NCBI RefSeq assembly: GCF_000317835.1
Contig: NC_019793.1
Span: forward strand, 1,171,001 to 1,235,000
Origin: Deinococcus peraridilitoris DSM 19664
GTDB taxonomy: Bacteria; Deinococcota; Deinococci; Deinococcales; Deinococcaceae
Direction of reading: 5' to 3'
DNA: 64,000 nucleotides
Shown: positions 36,433 to 45,562 of the stretch, piece after piece
Layout: every line of letters begins with the position of its first letter
How positions within the stretch are numbered: position 1 is the stretch's first letter
The notes under the pieces: generated by a model
The model's input: only the letters and a program-made list of their open reading frames with translations
The model's database searches: none
Told to the model about the DNA's origin: nothing
Program-made: the position numbers and the translations under genes

Positions 36433-37319
36433 GCGCGGTCGTCAGGCCCACTTCCCGCCGCACCGCCGCGCCCCCACGGTTGCGGCTGCGCCGCCTGCTG
36501 CGCTTGATCGTTCGCTACAGCCTGCTCAGCCTGATCCTCGTGTTCGCCGTCTTCCCTTTCGTCTGGACGCTCGCCATTGCCCTGACCGACAAGAGCGCCA
36601 CAGGCGGGGTAAGCATCTACGACTTTCCGGCCAGCCTGCTCCCCCGGCAGGTCACCCTCAATAACTTCGTGGAAGTGTACCGCACCTTCTCGCTTGGCAA
36701 GTACGTGTGGAACAGCGTCGTGATCACCGGCATGACGGTCCTCGGCACGCTGGCGGTGTCCTCGCTGGCCGCTTATCCGCTGGCGCGCTTTCGTTTTCCC
36801 GGCAGGAACGCGCTGTTCGCGCTGATCATCGCGACGCTGGTGCTGCCCAGCGAAACGAACTTCATCGTGAATACCCTCACGCTGCAAAAACTCCACCTGC
36901 TCGGCACCTACACCGGCGTGGTCCTGCCCGGCCTCGCGACGGCCTTCGGCATCTTCCTGATGCGTCAGGCGTTCCTGGCCGTACCGCACAGCCTGATCGA
37001 GGCCGCACGCCTCGACGGCGCGAGCGAATGGCAGACCTTGTGGCGTGTCATGCTGCCCCTCACCACCCCCTCGCTGGCGGCGCTCGGCATCTTCACGCTC
37101 GTCACTTCGTGGAACGCCTATTTCTGGCCGCAACTGGTGCTGAGTGCCACACCCGATCTGGCGCCGCTCAGCGTGGCGGTACTGAAACTCAAAGGGCAAT
37201 TCAACTACGATCCGTTCAACGTCGCTGCCGGCAGCCTGATCATGATGCTGCCCGTGCTGCTGATCTTCATGGCGGCACAGCGCTACTTCATGCGCGGCCT
37301 GGAAGGCGCGGTCAAATGA
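36429..37319 (+). CDS. Sugar ABC transporter permease (second, MalG-like)
   Basis: 296 residues. A basic N-terminus then six helices; the EAA loop reads VPHSLIEAARLDGASEWQTLWRVMLPLTTP. C-terminal ALGIFTLVTSWNAYFWPQLVLS and AAQRYFMRGLEGAVK are typical. Overlaps the preceding permease by ATGA and the following NagZ gene by ATGA, so the three are translationally coupled. Confidence 0.93.
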   Translation: MSAVVRPTSRRTAAPPRLRLRRLLRLIVRYSLLSLILVFAVFPFVWTLAIALTDKSATGGVSIYDFPASLLPRQVTLNNFVEVYRTFSLGKYVWNSVVITGMTVLGTLAVSSLAAYPLARFRFPGRNALFALIIATLVLPSETNFIVNTLTLQKLHLLGTYTGVVLPGLATAFGIFLMRQAFLAVPHSLIEAARLDGASEWQTLWRVMLPLTTPSLAALGIFTLVTSWNAYFWPQLVLSATPDLAPLSVAVLKLKGQFNYDPFNVAAGSLIMMLPVLLIFMAAQRYFMRGLEGAVK

Positions 37320-38875
37320 CGCTTTCCCCGGACCCGGCGGTGAATCGCTGTGTCATCGTCGATCTGCCCGCTCCCGACCTCGACGCGCGCTGGCGCGAAC
37401 ATTTGCAGCGGCATGGCTTCGGCGGCGTGTGCCTGTTTCGCCGCAACATCGAGAACCGGGCGCAGTTGCTCACCCTGGTGCGCGACATCCGCGAAGTGCT
37501 GGGCCAGGACGCCCTGATCGGCATCGATCAGGAAGGCGGCGCGGTGCTGCGGGTGCTGGAGACTCCGCAGGTGCCCGCGCCGATGGCGCTGGGCGCGGCG
37601 AACGACCCGGAACTGGCCCGGGAGATCGGCGCCGTCACGGCGCGCGGCCTGATCGAACTGGGCATCAACTGGAATTTCGCGCCGGTGCTGGACATCAACA
37701 ACAACCCCGACAACCCGGTGATCGGTGAGCGCAGTTTCGGCGCGGATCCACAGCTCGTCGCGCGCCTGGGGCTCGCCTGGGCGCAGGGGCTCGAAAGCGC
37801 CGGGGTGATGTCTTCGGTCAAGCACTTTCCCGGTCACGGTGACACCAGCGTCGACAGTCACCTGGCCCTGCCGGTGGTGAACAAGACGCGTGAAGTGCTG
37901 GAGGCCGTCGAATGGCTGCCGTTCCAGGCAGCGGCCAGGGCGGGTGTGGGGTCGTTCATGACCGCGCACATTCTCTATCCCGCGTTGGACGCCGAATTGC
38001 CCGCCACCCTCTCGCCGCGCATCCTGACCGACCTGCTGCGCGGTGAATGGGGCTACGACGGGGTGGTCGTGACCGACTCGACGGACATGCTGGCCATCGC
38101 CGAGCGTTTCCCGAACGGCGAAGGTGCGCCGCTGTCCCTGATCGCCGGGGCCGACGCGGTGCTGGCCTGCACACACGGCGACCTGGCCGCTCAGGAGCGG
38201 CAGGTCGCGGCCCTGTCACGCGCCGTGCAGGATGGGCGCCTGACGCGGGCGCGCGTCCAGGAAGCCACCCGGCGTCTGAACGCCGCAGCCCGGCGTTTTC
38301 CCACAACTCCACGTCCCCAGGACAGTGCGCAGCGCCAGCACGACGAAGCCACCTGCGAGTACGCCGCGCTGAAGGCCGTTACCAGCTACGGAAACGTCAC
38401 GCTGCCGAACGGAACGGACCGCGTCCTGCTCATCGCGCCCAGCGGCGCAGCGGTGGGTGGTCCTTATGAGGACGCACTGTGTGGAAGCGAACTCACACGT
38501 CAGCTGCAACGGGCGTTTCCCAAGCTGCTATCCGTTCTTTATTCACCCACTCTGGACGCACAGCAGGCAGAGTGCTTTCTGCACACCGTGCGCGAGGCAG
38601 CTGCCGACTTCGTCCTGCTGGCCAGTTCATCCCGCTGGGCCTTCACGTCGGCCGAACAGCGCCTGATTGATGGGGTGCTGGCCCTGCCCGGCCCAGTCCT
38701 GCACCTGGCGCTGTGGAATCCCTATCACGTGACCGCCGTGGACGCCCCGGCACTGATCACCTACGGCTTTCGCAGCAATACCCTGCAGGCTGTGCGCGCC
38801 GTGCTGCAGGGTGCACCGGCACTCGGGCGGCTGCCGATCGACTTCGGCGAGCGAAGACCGTTTCCTGAGCGCTGA
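37316..38875 (+). CDS. Beta-N-acetylhexosaminidase (GH3, NagZ-like) with C-terminal extension
   Basis: 519 residues. The bacterial NagZ signature KHFPGHGDTSVDSH starts at Lys169 and supplies the His/Asp acid-base loop; the catalytic nucleophile is Asp254 in VVTDSTDM. Also IGIDQEGGAVLRV and NWNFAPVLDINNNPDNPVIGERSFG. NagZ releases GlcNAc from muropeptides. About 340 residues would suffice, so residues after about 350 form an extra GH3 C-terminal-type domain (VLLIAPSGAAVGGPYED onward). No signal peptide: it acts in the cytoplasm on imported sugars. Coupled to the permease by ATGA. An upstream-extended frame is only an overlap with the permease gene. Confidence 0.9.
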   Translation: MTLSPDPAVNRCVIVDLPAPDLDARWREHLQRHGFGGVCLFRRNIENRAQLLTLVRDIREVLGQDALIGIDQEGGAVLRVLETPQVPAPMALGAANDPELAREIGAVTARGLIELGINWNFAPVLDINNNPDNPVIGERSFGADPQLVARLGLAWAQGLESAGVMSSVKHFPGHGDTSVDSHLALPVVNKTREVLEAVEWLPFQAAARAGVGSFMTAHILYPALDAELPATLSPRILTDLLRGEWGYDGVVVTDSTDMLAIAERFPNGEGAPLSLIAGADAVLACTHGDLAAQERQVAALSRAVQDGRLTRARVQEATRRLNAAARRFPTTPRPQDSAQRQHDEATCEYAALKAVTSYGNVTLPNGTDRVLLIAPSGAAVGGPYEDALCGSELTRQLQRAFPKLLSVLYSPTLDAQQAECFLHTVREAAADFVLLASSSRWAFTSAEQRLIDGVLALPGPVLHLALWNPYHVTAVDAPALITYGFRSNTLQAVRAVLQGAPALGRLPIDFGERRPFPER

Positions 38876-38913
38876 CCCGGCGCAGACCAGCCGTACGAAC
38901 TTGCGTTCATTTC

Positions 38914-38950
38914 GGAGCACCTGAGAACAACTCCCAGATGCTCCTTTATT
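38914..38950 (+). terminator. Terminator after the ABC-NagZ operon
   Basis: GGAGCACCTG / CAGATGCTCC (one mismatch) with an 11-base loop followed by TTTATT, 39 bases past the NagZ stop. Confidence 0.8.
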
Positions 38951-39036
38951 GCCGCAGCCTGATGGTCGAGTTCACTCACTCCGTTCGGCATTGACTTCTT
39001 CACTTCACCCGGTCGTCAACGCAAGTTGGTATCAGC

Positions 39037-39735
39037 TCAGGTACGAGGTGCTTCGAAGGAAGACGGGTCATAGGGCTGTCGCCACGGACGGCGCGGACTG
39101 CGGTTTTCCTGGCACTCTTCGGGGGCGGCCTCGGGCACCGACCACCCCGGGCGCATCGGCTGCTCCCAGGAGTACGGCGAGCCCTCTTGCGGCGCTGGAG
39201 TCTCGTCCCACTGGGGCTCCAGGGCAGAAAACCAGCCATCAGGCTCCGGGGAGCCGCCTCCTGGGGGCCGGATTCCGGCGCGGCGTTCCACGGCGTGTCA
39301 CGCCCACTGTCCGGTGTGTCACGCTGCGCGCCGTAACGCAACACGTCCGTTTCCCGGAAAGCCATCTAGGCCCCTCCGGCCTGCCCAAAGACCACGCCGT
39401 CGGGAGCCTGAAAAGCCTGCGGCGCGCGGTCCGCGAGGGCGCCGGCGACGGCCTGCTGCCAGACCGGCGCGGCAATGTCGCCGCTGTAAGCGTTCTCCGG
39501 CATCGCGCCCCCTTCCTGCCTGCCCACACTGCGCCCGCCATGCCCGGCGTCACGCCCGCGAACCACAGGTCCTTGACATCGTTGCTGGTACCGGTCTTGC
39601 CGCCCACGTCCCAGCCGGGAATGCGCGCCCGCCAGGCCAAGCCGCCCTGCCCACAACCCAAATCGTTGACCACCCCGCGCAGCATGTCGAGGCCCAGAAA
39701 GGCTGTCCAGCCGCTGCGCGTGGAAGTAGGCGCAC
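39037..39735 (-). pseudogene. Remnant of a class A penicillin-binding protein (PBP1A-like)
   Basis: Minus-strand frames together spell the C-terminal half of a bifunctional PBP. One frame reads [13 protein letters not shown] ... [35 protein letters not shown], with KTG the transpeptidase box. Near 39520 the sense shifts to [34 protein letters not shown] ending at a TAG (39368-39370). A third frame then holds the Pro/Trp-rich tail ([30 protein letters not shown]). The upstream end is lost near 39735. At least two frame changes and truncation mean it is nonfunctional. Confidence 0.75.
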
Positions 39736-39835
39736 GACGAAAGTGTAGCGAGCGTACCCTGAAGCCGAATCTTCGGCTGGGTGAGATTTCCTCAGAAACG
39801 CTCAGCGAGCAGTGCCCGAATTCACACCGCCCGCA

Positions 39836-41230
39836 TCACTCGTCGTGGTGATGCGGGCCGCTCTTGCCTTTGTGGCTCATGGCTTCGCGCACTTCGGCAA
39901 CCAGCAGCGTGCAGGCTTCAGGACAGGGAATGGCGCCCGGCACACCGTCAAAGAATGTTTTATCCAGCTTGTCCCCGGCCCACAGGCGGGTCTTGAGACA
40001 GGCGCCGCACACGTCACGCGAGGTGCGCATGACGAGCTCGATGGGCGCCTGCGCCACCTTGGCATAGATGCCGGTCTGACGCCGAGCGGTCGTGACCCAC
40101 GGCGTGGTATGCAGCGCGTGCCTGCTGCACGAGTAACTCTCCTCCACCACGGCCGGGTAGAGATAGTGCATGGCCCGCGGCAGGTCCGTTTTGTCGAACA
40201 CACCCCGCCAGCCGCGAGGCAGGTTGCGCAGGGTATGCACCGGACGGTGTTCGCCGCGCTCGTCGAGACGCACCCGGTCACGCAGGCCTTCCGGGTTCAC
40301 AAAGGTCTCGAGCAGCTCGCGCCCTTCGTCCAGGGCGTGACGCACCTCGTACAGCCCGGCATGTGGAGTGACCATGACCTCGCCGAAACGCAGGCCCCGC
40401 TCGGCCAGTGCCAGAAAGGCCGTCCAGGCTTCGAGGTGCGAAGCGTCACGCTCACCATCGTCGAACGAGGCGCCACCTGCCTCGTGCGCCAGCTGCACCA
40501 CTACGTCGGCCACCCTGGGGTGGGTACCGGTCGGCTTGGCGTAATACACCGTGCGGCCTTCCAGCCGACTGACGCTGCCGGTCAGACCCAGTTCCTCGGG
40601 AATCGTCTCGAGGGTGTGCCAGCCTTCCGACGCAAAGAACGGGACCATCGCCACCCGCTCCGCCTGCACCACGGCAGGCCAGGTGGACAGACGGGGATTT
40701 TCGTCCAGAAAGAGGGCGTGCACCTCGGCGAAGAGACCCTGCTCACGAATCCGGTCGGCGTTCTGGTACACCACCCGGCTCGAGTTGCTGTTGCGGGTGG
40801 TTCCGTGCCCGATGATCACCAGGGCGGTGTCCGAACCGTCGAGATCGGGGCAGGCTTCGCGCGCCCGCTCCAGAATGACCTCACTCATGGCGGGATGCAC
40901 ACCGTACGGCAGCGTATAACGCACGGTGCGGCCGCCGATCACCCGCGCGACCCCGTGTGCCGGCACCGGTCCCTGGTGTCCCAGGCCCAGTTCACGCGGA
41001 ATGACCGTCTCGGTGAAGTAGCCTTCCGAGATGAACATCGGAATGACCGTAACGTCGGTGTAGGACACCGTGCGCAGCACCTGGCGCAGAGAAGGTTCTT
41101 CTTTCCAGTATCCTTCGATTACCTCGTCGAACACCTGCTGCCCGCGCAGCAGCTCGGCATAATGGTAGACGGCCGCGGCAGAGTCCGAGTTGAGGTGAGA
41201 GCCATGACCGACGAGCACGAGGGACCGCAT
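39836..41230 (-). CDS. CbiX-type chelatase with C-terminal DR2241 4Fe-4S domain
   Basis: 464 residues. N-terminal tandem CbiX halves: [14 protein letters not shown] (His9) and [14 protein letters not shown], with [13 protein letters not shown] and [21 protein letters not shown], as in sirohydrochlorin cobalto/ferrochelatases. The C-terminal about 200 residues resemble the DR2241 domain with cysteines near 370 (YSCSRH), 407 and 410 ([10 protein letters not shown]), 434 and 438 (CPEAC), likely an iron-sulfur cluster. Ends in a His-rich tail GPHHHDE that could bind metal. The hairpin GCCCGCATCAC/GTGATGCGGGC (39829-39858) covers the stop codon. Metal and substrate are inferred. Confidence 0.88.
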   Translation of the reverse strand: MRSLVLVGHGSHLNSDSAAAVYHYAELLRGQQVFDEVIEGYWKEEPSLRQVLRTVSYTDVTVIPMFISEGYFTETVIPRELGLGHQGPVPAHGVARVIGGRTVRYTLPYGVHPAMSEVILERAREACPDLDGSDTALVIIGHGTTRNSNSSRVVYQNADRIREQGLFAEVHALFLDENPRLSTWPAVVQAERVAMVPFFASEGWHTLETIPEELGLTGSVSRLEGRTVYYAKPTGTHPRVADVVVQLAHEAGGASFDDGERDASHLEAWTAFLALAERGLRFGEVMVTPHAGLYEVRHALDEGRELLETFVNPEGLRDRVRLDERGEHRPVHTLRNLPRGWRGVFDKTDLPRAMHYLYPAVVEESYSCSRHALHTTPWVTTARRQTGIYAKVAQAPIELVMRTSRDVCGACLKTRLWAGDKLDKTFFDGVPGAIPCPEACTLLVAEVREAMSHKGKSGPHHHDE

Positions 41231-41353
41231 ACAGGTACTCTAGCAACGGCCACGCAAGCCACCGTGACCCTTCATGCGGTCTGGGACGTTTGTCATGCTT
41301 CCGACCACCCTCAGGCCCAGCGGGGCCGCAACGGCCCGTTGAAACAGGAAAGC

Positions 41354-42073
41354 TCAGCGGTAACTTTCCAGCCCCTCTGCTTCCAGGTGGCCCGTCACGT
41401 TGAAGGCGTCGAGCGAGAAACGCCCGCTGCTAAAGGTGAATTCGGTGCGCGAGGCGTTCTTCACCCGCCAGTTCAGCGCGAACGCCGACTGGTCCGGGGC
41501 TTTCAGGGCGAGTTGCACCGCCGTGCCGATCACGCCGCCCGAGGTGAACACCACCACCCGCCGCCCGGTACCGGGCGCGCGCAGAATCTCGGAAAAGGCC
41601 GCCCGGGTCCGGGAAGAAAAAGCGCCCCAGGACTCCACACCCGCCGGAATCTCGCTCGCCCCCAGCCAATGCTGCATCAGGGCCTCGAGCATGCGCTGAA
41701 AATAACGGTTGCGCTCCGGGGTGTTGCGGTAGTTCTGGCTGTCACGCAGCAGGACGCCGAACTCGGAATGTTCGCGCGCCAGCTGCGGCGCCAGGTCGCG
41801 CATGATGCTCTCCGCGTCGTACTCGCGCAACCGGTCGTCGGTGCGGATCTCCGGAAAATCCTGCCCCGCCTCGCGGTACACCGCCGCGACCACCTCGGCG
41901 GTGCGCCGCTGGCGCACGAGGGTGCCGCTGTAGGCTTCGCTGAACTGCACCTCGCGTTTCAGGAAATACCGCGCCAGGGCGCGGGCCTGCCGCTCTCCCA
42001 GGGGGGACAGGCGGTCGGTGTCCGCCTTGAAGGGCGTGGCCTGACCGTGGCGCACCAGCGTGAGGGTACTCAA
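41354..42073 (-). CDS. Histidine phosphatase family protein
   Basis: 239 residues from a TTG whose bases overlap the upstream stop (TTGA) with GGAGG six bases before. The phosphohistidine motif is LVRHGQ (Arg8-His9), then SPLGERQARALARYFL and YSGTLVRQRRTAEVVA. VVVFTSGGVIGTAVQ places the second catalytic His-equivalent region, but with SGG in place of the usual SHGG-type His, which may affect activity. Last gene of the APH-SDR-ACAD group; it could remove a phosphate placed by the kinase-like neighbour, an inference. Confidence 0.83.
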   Translation of the reverse strand: MSTLTLVRHGQATPFKADTDRLSPLGERQARALARYFLKREVQFSEAYSGTLVRQRRTAEVVAAVYREAGQDFPEIRTDDRLREYDAESIMRDLAPQLAREHSEFGVLLRDSQNYRNTPERNRYFQRMLEALMQHWLGASEIPAGVESWGAFSSRTRAAFSEILRAPGTGRRVVVFTSGGVIGTAVQLALKAPDQSAFALNWRVKNASRTEFTFSSGRFSLDAFNVTGHLEAEGLESYR

Positions 42074-43131
42074 ACGCCCTCCGCGTCGGCCTGCCGGGTG
42101 CGCTGCGCGGCCACCCGCACCAGGGAGGCGACTTCGGCGTCGAGCTTCGCGAAGCGGGGATCTTGCGTCTGCCCCTTGTGAAAGCGGTAGAAGATCTGCT
42201 GCAGGATCACCGCGAGCTTGAAGGCCCCCAGCACCTCGTACCACGCCACCCGCGTCACGTCCCGGCCGCTTTGCTGCGCGTAGCGCTCGATGAAGGCCTC
42301 GCGCGAGTACCAGCCTGCGCCTCCGTGCGCCCCGAAAGGGCCGCTGCGCTGCTGCCAGTAGCACAGCGACAGACCGAGGTCGACCAGCGGGTCGCCCACG
42401 GTCGTCATCTCCCAGTCGAGCACGCCCACGATGCGCCCGGGGTCATGCGGGGCCAGCATCACGTTGTCGAGCTTGTAGTCGTTGTGCACGATCGTCGGTG
42501 GCTGAGCCTGTGGCATGGTGTCACGCAGCCAGGCGATCACGCGCTCCATGTCGGGCAGTTCCTCGACCTTCGAGCCGTTCCAGCGCGTCGCCCAGCCTTC
42601 GACCTGCCGGGTCAGAAAGCCCTTGGGCTTGCCGATGTCGATCAGGCCGCTCGCCACGATGTCGACGGCGTGCAGCTGCGCCAGGCCGTCGATCAGGGCG
42701 CGGCTGGCTTGCCCGCCCAGATCCGACATCTCCGCATATTCGGGTGGCACCTGATCGCGCAGGATCACCCCCACCCGGCGCTCCATCAGGTAGAAGGGCA
42801 CGCCCAGCACGCCCGCGTCCTCGCAGAGCAGCGCCACCTTGGGCGCCGCTGCGAAGAGCGGGTGAATGCGCTCCAGCACGCGGTACTCGCGGATCATGTC
42901 GTGCGCCTTGGGCGCCACAGGGCCCATCGGCGCGCGGCGCAGCACGAATTCCTGCCCGCCCAGGCGCACCAGGTAGGTCAGGTTGGAGTGCCCGCCCGGA
43001 AACTGCTCGACCGTGAGGGCGTCTACGTCGGCGTCCAGCCGGCCACGCAGATACTCACGCAGCTTGTCGAGTTCGAGCTCCTCGCCGGGCCGGATGGGGG
43101 CCGTGTCGCCCGTCACGCCCTCACCGGTCAT
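42070..43131 (-). CDS. APH-like kinase, ACAD10/11 N-terminal type
   Basis: 353 residues from the ATG overlapping the upstream SDR stop (ATGA); the 455-residue frame just reads into the SDR gene. Kinase features: QFPGGHSNLTYLVRLGGQEFVLRRAPMGPVAPKAHDM (nucleotide loop and Lys/Arg), IVHNDYKLDNVML near 215 (catalytic Asp), GVLDWEMTTVGDPLVDLG near 237 (metal-binding Asp). These match the aminoglycoside-phosphotransferase-like domain fused to acyl-CoA dehydrogenase in ACAD10/11. Next to an ACAD of the same subtype, it may phosphorylate 4-hydroxyacyl-CoAs rather than an antibiotic. Confidence 0.85.
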   Translation of the reverse strand: MTGEGVTGDTAPIRPGEELELDKLREYLRGRLDADVDALTVEQFPGGHSNLTYLVRLGGQEFVLRRAPMGPVAPKAHDMIREYRVLERIHPLFAAAPKVALLCEDAGVLGVPFYLMERRVGVILRDQVPPEYAEMSDLGGQASRALIDGLAQLHAVDIVASGLIDIGKPKGFLTRQVEGWATRWNGSKVEELPDMERVIAWLRDTMPQAQPPTIVHNDYKLDNVMLAPHDPGRIVGVLDWEMTTVGDPLVDLGLSLCYWQQRSGPFGAHGGAGWYSREAFIERYAQQSGRDVTRVAWYEVLGAFKLAVILQQIFYRFHKGQTQDPRFAKLDAEVASLVRVAAQRTRQADAEGV

Positions 43132-43916
43132 GCCCGCGCTTCCTGCCCTTCCAGTGACTCCTGCAGCGCCATGGCCTTTTTGCGGTGCCTGCGCATCCAG
43201 CCAAGCCAGTTCTCGTAATCCTGCGCCTTGGCCTGAAAGGCCGGCAGGGTCGTCGGGTGCGTCAGGATCAGAAAGCGCTCCTCGTCGAGCGCCCGCACCA
43301 CCGCCTCGGCGACCTCCGAGGGCTGAATGGCGGTTTTCTGCAGGCTCCTCGCGTTCTCCACCATCGGGGTCCAGACCCCTTCGGGACACAGGCAGCTCAC
43401 GCGGATGCCCTCGTCGTGGTGCGCGATCGAGAGCCACTCCGCGAAGGCTAGGGCGGCGTGCTTGGTCACGGCGTAGGGAGCGGAATGCACCTCGGTCAGC
43501 AGGCCCGCCGCACTCGCAGTGCTCAGCAGGTAGCCTTCACCGCGTGAGCGCATGTGGGGCAGCACGTGGCGCGCCGCGTACACGTGGCTCATGACGTTCA
43601 CGTCGTAGATCAGCTGCCAGTGCTTGTTGGTCGCGTCCGCGCCGCCGTCCACCGCGATGCCCGCGTTCGAGACGAACAGGTCGATACGGCCCTCGGTGTT
43701 CAGGACGTCCTGCACGAGGTTCGCGACGTCTTCTTCCCGAGCGACGTTCGCCGCGACAAACCGTGCGCCGATCTCCTGCGCTTTCCCGGTGCCCTTCTCG
43801 GCGTTCAGGTCCGAGGCGATCACCGTGGCGCCTTCAGCGACGAAGCGCCCGGCGAGGGCGAGGCCAATGCCGGAAGCGGCGCCCGTGACGACCACAACCT
43901 TGCCCGGCAGCTTCAC
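43128..43916 (-). CDS. Short-chain dehydrogenase/reductase
   Basis: 262 residues. GTG start overlapping the ACAD stop (GTGA). The NAD(P) motif TGAASGIG is at 11-18, [11 protein letters not shown] is the NNAG-like element, and the catalytic pair is in [11 protein letters not shown] near 148-152. Substrate not evident; its place between an acyl-CoA dehydrogenase and a kinase-like gene suggests a hydroxyacyl or related alcohol substrate. Confidence 0.9.
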   Translation of the reverse strand: MKLPGKVVVVTGAASGIGLALAGRFVAEGATVIASDLNAEKGTGKAQEIGARFVAANVAREEDVANLVQDVLNTEGRIDLFVSNAGIAVDGGADATNKHWQLIYDVNVMSHVYAARHVLPHMRSRGEGYLLSTASAAGLLTEVHSAPYAVTKHAALAFAEWLSIAHHDEGIRVSCLCPEGVWTPMVENARSLQKTAIQPSEVAEAVVRALDEERFLILTHPTTLPAFQAKAQDYENWLGWMRRHRKKAMALQESLEGQEARA

Positions 43917-45184
43917 GCGCCCACTCCCCCGTTCGGCACCGTGACCGGCAGGGGGCCCTGCTCGCTCCGCGCCTGGTACTTGCGCAGTTCCTGCTTGGCG
44001 ACCGTCTCGGCGTGCACCTCGTCCGGACCGTCCGCCAGGCGCAGGGTGCGCGCGGACGCGTAGGCATGGGCCAGGAAGGTGTCCTGCGAGACGCCCGCGG
44101 CGCCGTGCACCTGAATGGCGCGGTCGATGACCCGGCAGGCCACGTTGGGCGCCACGACCTTGATCATGGCGATTTCGCTGCGCGCGGCCTTGTTGCCGAC
44201 GGTGTCCATCATGTGCGCGGCCTTCAGGACCAGCAGGCGCGCCTGCTCGATCTCCATGCGTGACTCGGCGATCGCGGCGCGCACCGTGCCGTGAGCGCTG
44301 ATGTTCTTGCCGAACGCCACCCGCGACTCGGCCCGGCGGCACATGGCCTCCAGGGCGCGCTCCGCCAGGCCGATCAGGCGCATGCAGTGGTGAATGCGCC
44401 CGGGGCCGAGGCGTCCCTGCGCGATCTCGAAACCGCGCCCTTCACCCAGCAGGATGTTGCTCACGGGCACCCGCACGTCGGTGAAGGTGATCTCGGCGTG
44501 ACCGTGCGGCGCGTCGTCATAACCGAAGACGTGCATCATGCGCTCTACGCGCACGCCGGGGGTGTCCATCGGCACCAGGACCATGCTCTGCTGCTGGTGC
44601 GGGGGAGCGCTCCTATCGGTCTTGCCCATGAAGATCAGGATCTTGCAGCGCGGATCGCCCGCTCCGGAAGTCCACCACTTGCGCGCATTGATGACGTACT
44701 CGTCGCCGTCGCGTTCGATGCTGGCCTGGATGTTGGTGGCGTCGCTCGAGGCCACGGCGGGCTCGGTCATCGCGAAACCGCTGCGGATCTGACCTTCCAG
44801 CAGCGGTTCAAGCCACTGACGGTGATGCTCGGGCGTGCCGTAGCGCGCGATGGTTTCCATGTTGCCGGTATCGGGCGCGTTGCAGTTGAACACTTCCGGG
44901 GCCCACTGCACGCGGCCCATGATCTCGCACAGGGGCGCGTACTCCAGGTTGGTGAGGCCCGCACCGTACTTGCCGTCGCTGCTGCTGGGCGGCAGGAAGA
45001 GGTTCCACAAACCCGCCTCACGGGCCCTGGGCTTGAGGTCCTCAATGATCTGAACGTGCTCCCAGCGCTCGCCCTCGGCGACCTGCCGCGCGAAGGTTTC
45101 CTCGTTGGGGTAGACGTACTCGTCCATGAAGGCCAGCAGACGCGTGCGCAGGTCCTGCACTTTCGAACTAAAATCAAAATTCAT
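43913..45184 (-). CDS. Acyl-CoA dehydrogenase, ACAD10/11-like
   Basis: 423 residues from ATG 45184 ([12 protein letters not shown]) with AAAGGA seven bases upstream; the TTG six bases earlier is less likely. FAD/acyl-CoA elements: [97 protein letters not shown], and [36 protein letters not shown]. The last motif and HCMR are typical of the ACAD10/11 branch, distinct from short- and medium-chain enzymes. Followed by SDR and APH-like kinase genes with overlaps. Confidence 0.92.
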   Translation of the reverse strand: MNFDFSSKVQDLRTRLLAFMDEYVYPNEETFARQVAEGERWEHVQIIEDLKPRAREAGLWNLFLPPSSSDGKYGAGLTNLEYAPLCEIMGRVQWAPEVFNCNAPDTGNMETIARYGTPEHHRQWLEPLLEGQIRSGFAMTEPAVASSDATNIQASIERDGDEYVINARKWWTSGAGDPRCKILIFMGKTDRSAPPHQQQSMVLVPMDTPGVRVERMMHVFGYDDAPHGHAEITFTDVRVPVSNILLGEGRGFEIAQGRLGPGRIHHCMRLIGLAERALEAMCRRAESRVAFGKNISAHGTVRAAIAESRMEIEQARLLVLKAAHMMDTVGNKAARSEIAMIKVVAPNVACRVIDRAIQVHGAAGVSQDTFLAHAYASARTLRLADGPDEVHAETVAKQELRKYQARSEQGPLPVTVPNGGVGA

Positions 45185-45206
45185 AATCAAATCCTTTCTT
45201 GTTGCT

Positions 45207-45560
45207 TCACAACGTACTTCCCCACTTTATTTTTATTTGAGGCTTCAAGACCAGCTCTAAGTCTTGTAGTTCCTTGCTTTTTTCAAACCAAACCACGAGT
45301 GATTCTTGTTTTAATTCCGAATTCACGAAAACACCGGTGACTCTATAAAGCTCCAAACACACTACTTCATGTTCACCTACATAAAGTCGAATCACGATTT
45401 TTCCACGATAAGGCTTCATTTCGCATAAAACATCAATATCGTCTCGGCGCGTGCGAAATGTTAGGGTGTCGTAGGGCCATGAATTTCGAGGATCGAATAC
45501 TTCGGGCTCCGATTCGAAGAGCCATATAAGCTCATTGTTTTCTGGAAAGTGCTGAATCAT
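45207..45560 (-). CDS. AT-rich orphan gene of unknown function
   Basis: 117 residues, [28 protein letters not shown], a small acidic beta-rich protein with no motif I recognise, no signal peptide and no membrane helix. The DNA is clearly richer in A and T than any neighbour (runs such as CTTTATTTTTATTTG at its 3' end), so it was probably acquired. It lies two bases from the MaoC gene and 22 bases before the ACAD gene, inside an otherwise uniform operon. It could be a domesticated immunity- or toxin-neutralising-like protein, but nothing in the sequence proves that. Confidence 0.6.
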   Translation of the reverse strand: MIQHFPENNELIWLFESEPEVFDPRNSWPYDTLTFRTRRDDIDVLCEMKPYRGKIVIRLYVGEHEVVCLELYRVTGVFVNSELKQESLVVWFEKSKELQDLELVLKPQIKIKWGSTL

Positions 45561-45562
45561 AT

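Noticed and set aside
36707..37315. N-terminal extension of the NagZ frame
   Set aside because: It overlaps the second permease gene in another frame and has arginine/histidine-rich shadow composition; the ATG at 37316 with ATGA coupling begins the family-like sequence.
39812..42181. A 789-residue plus-strand frame
   Set aside because: It lies opposite the CbiX and phosphatase genes, which have clear catalytic motifs on the minus strand.
42070..43131. Aminoglycoside resistance kinase
   Set aside because: The kinase motifs are of the ACAD10/11-type APH-like branch and the gene is embedded in an acyl-CoA operon; antibiotic resistance is not supported.
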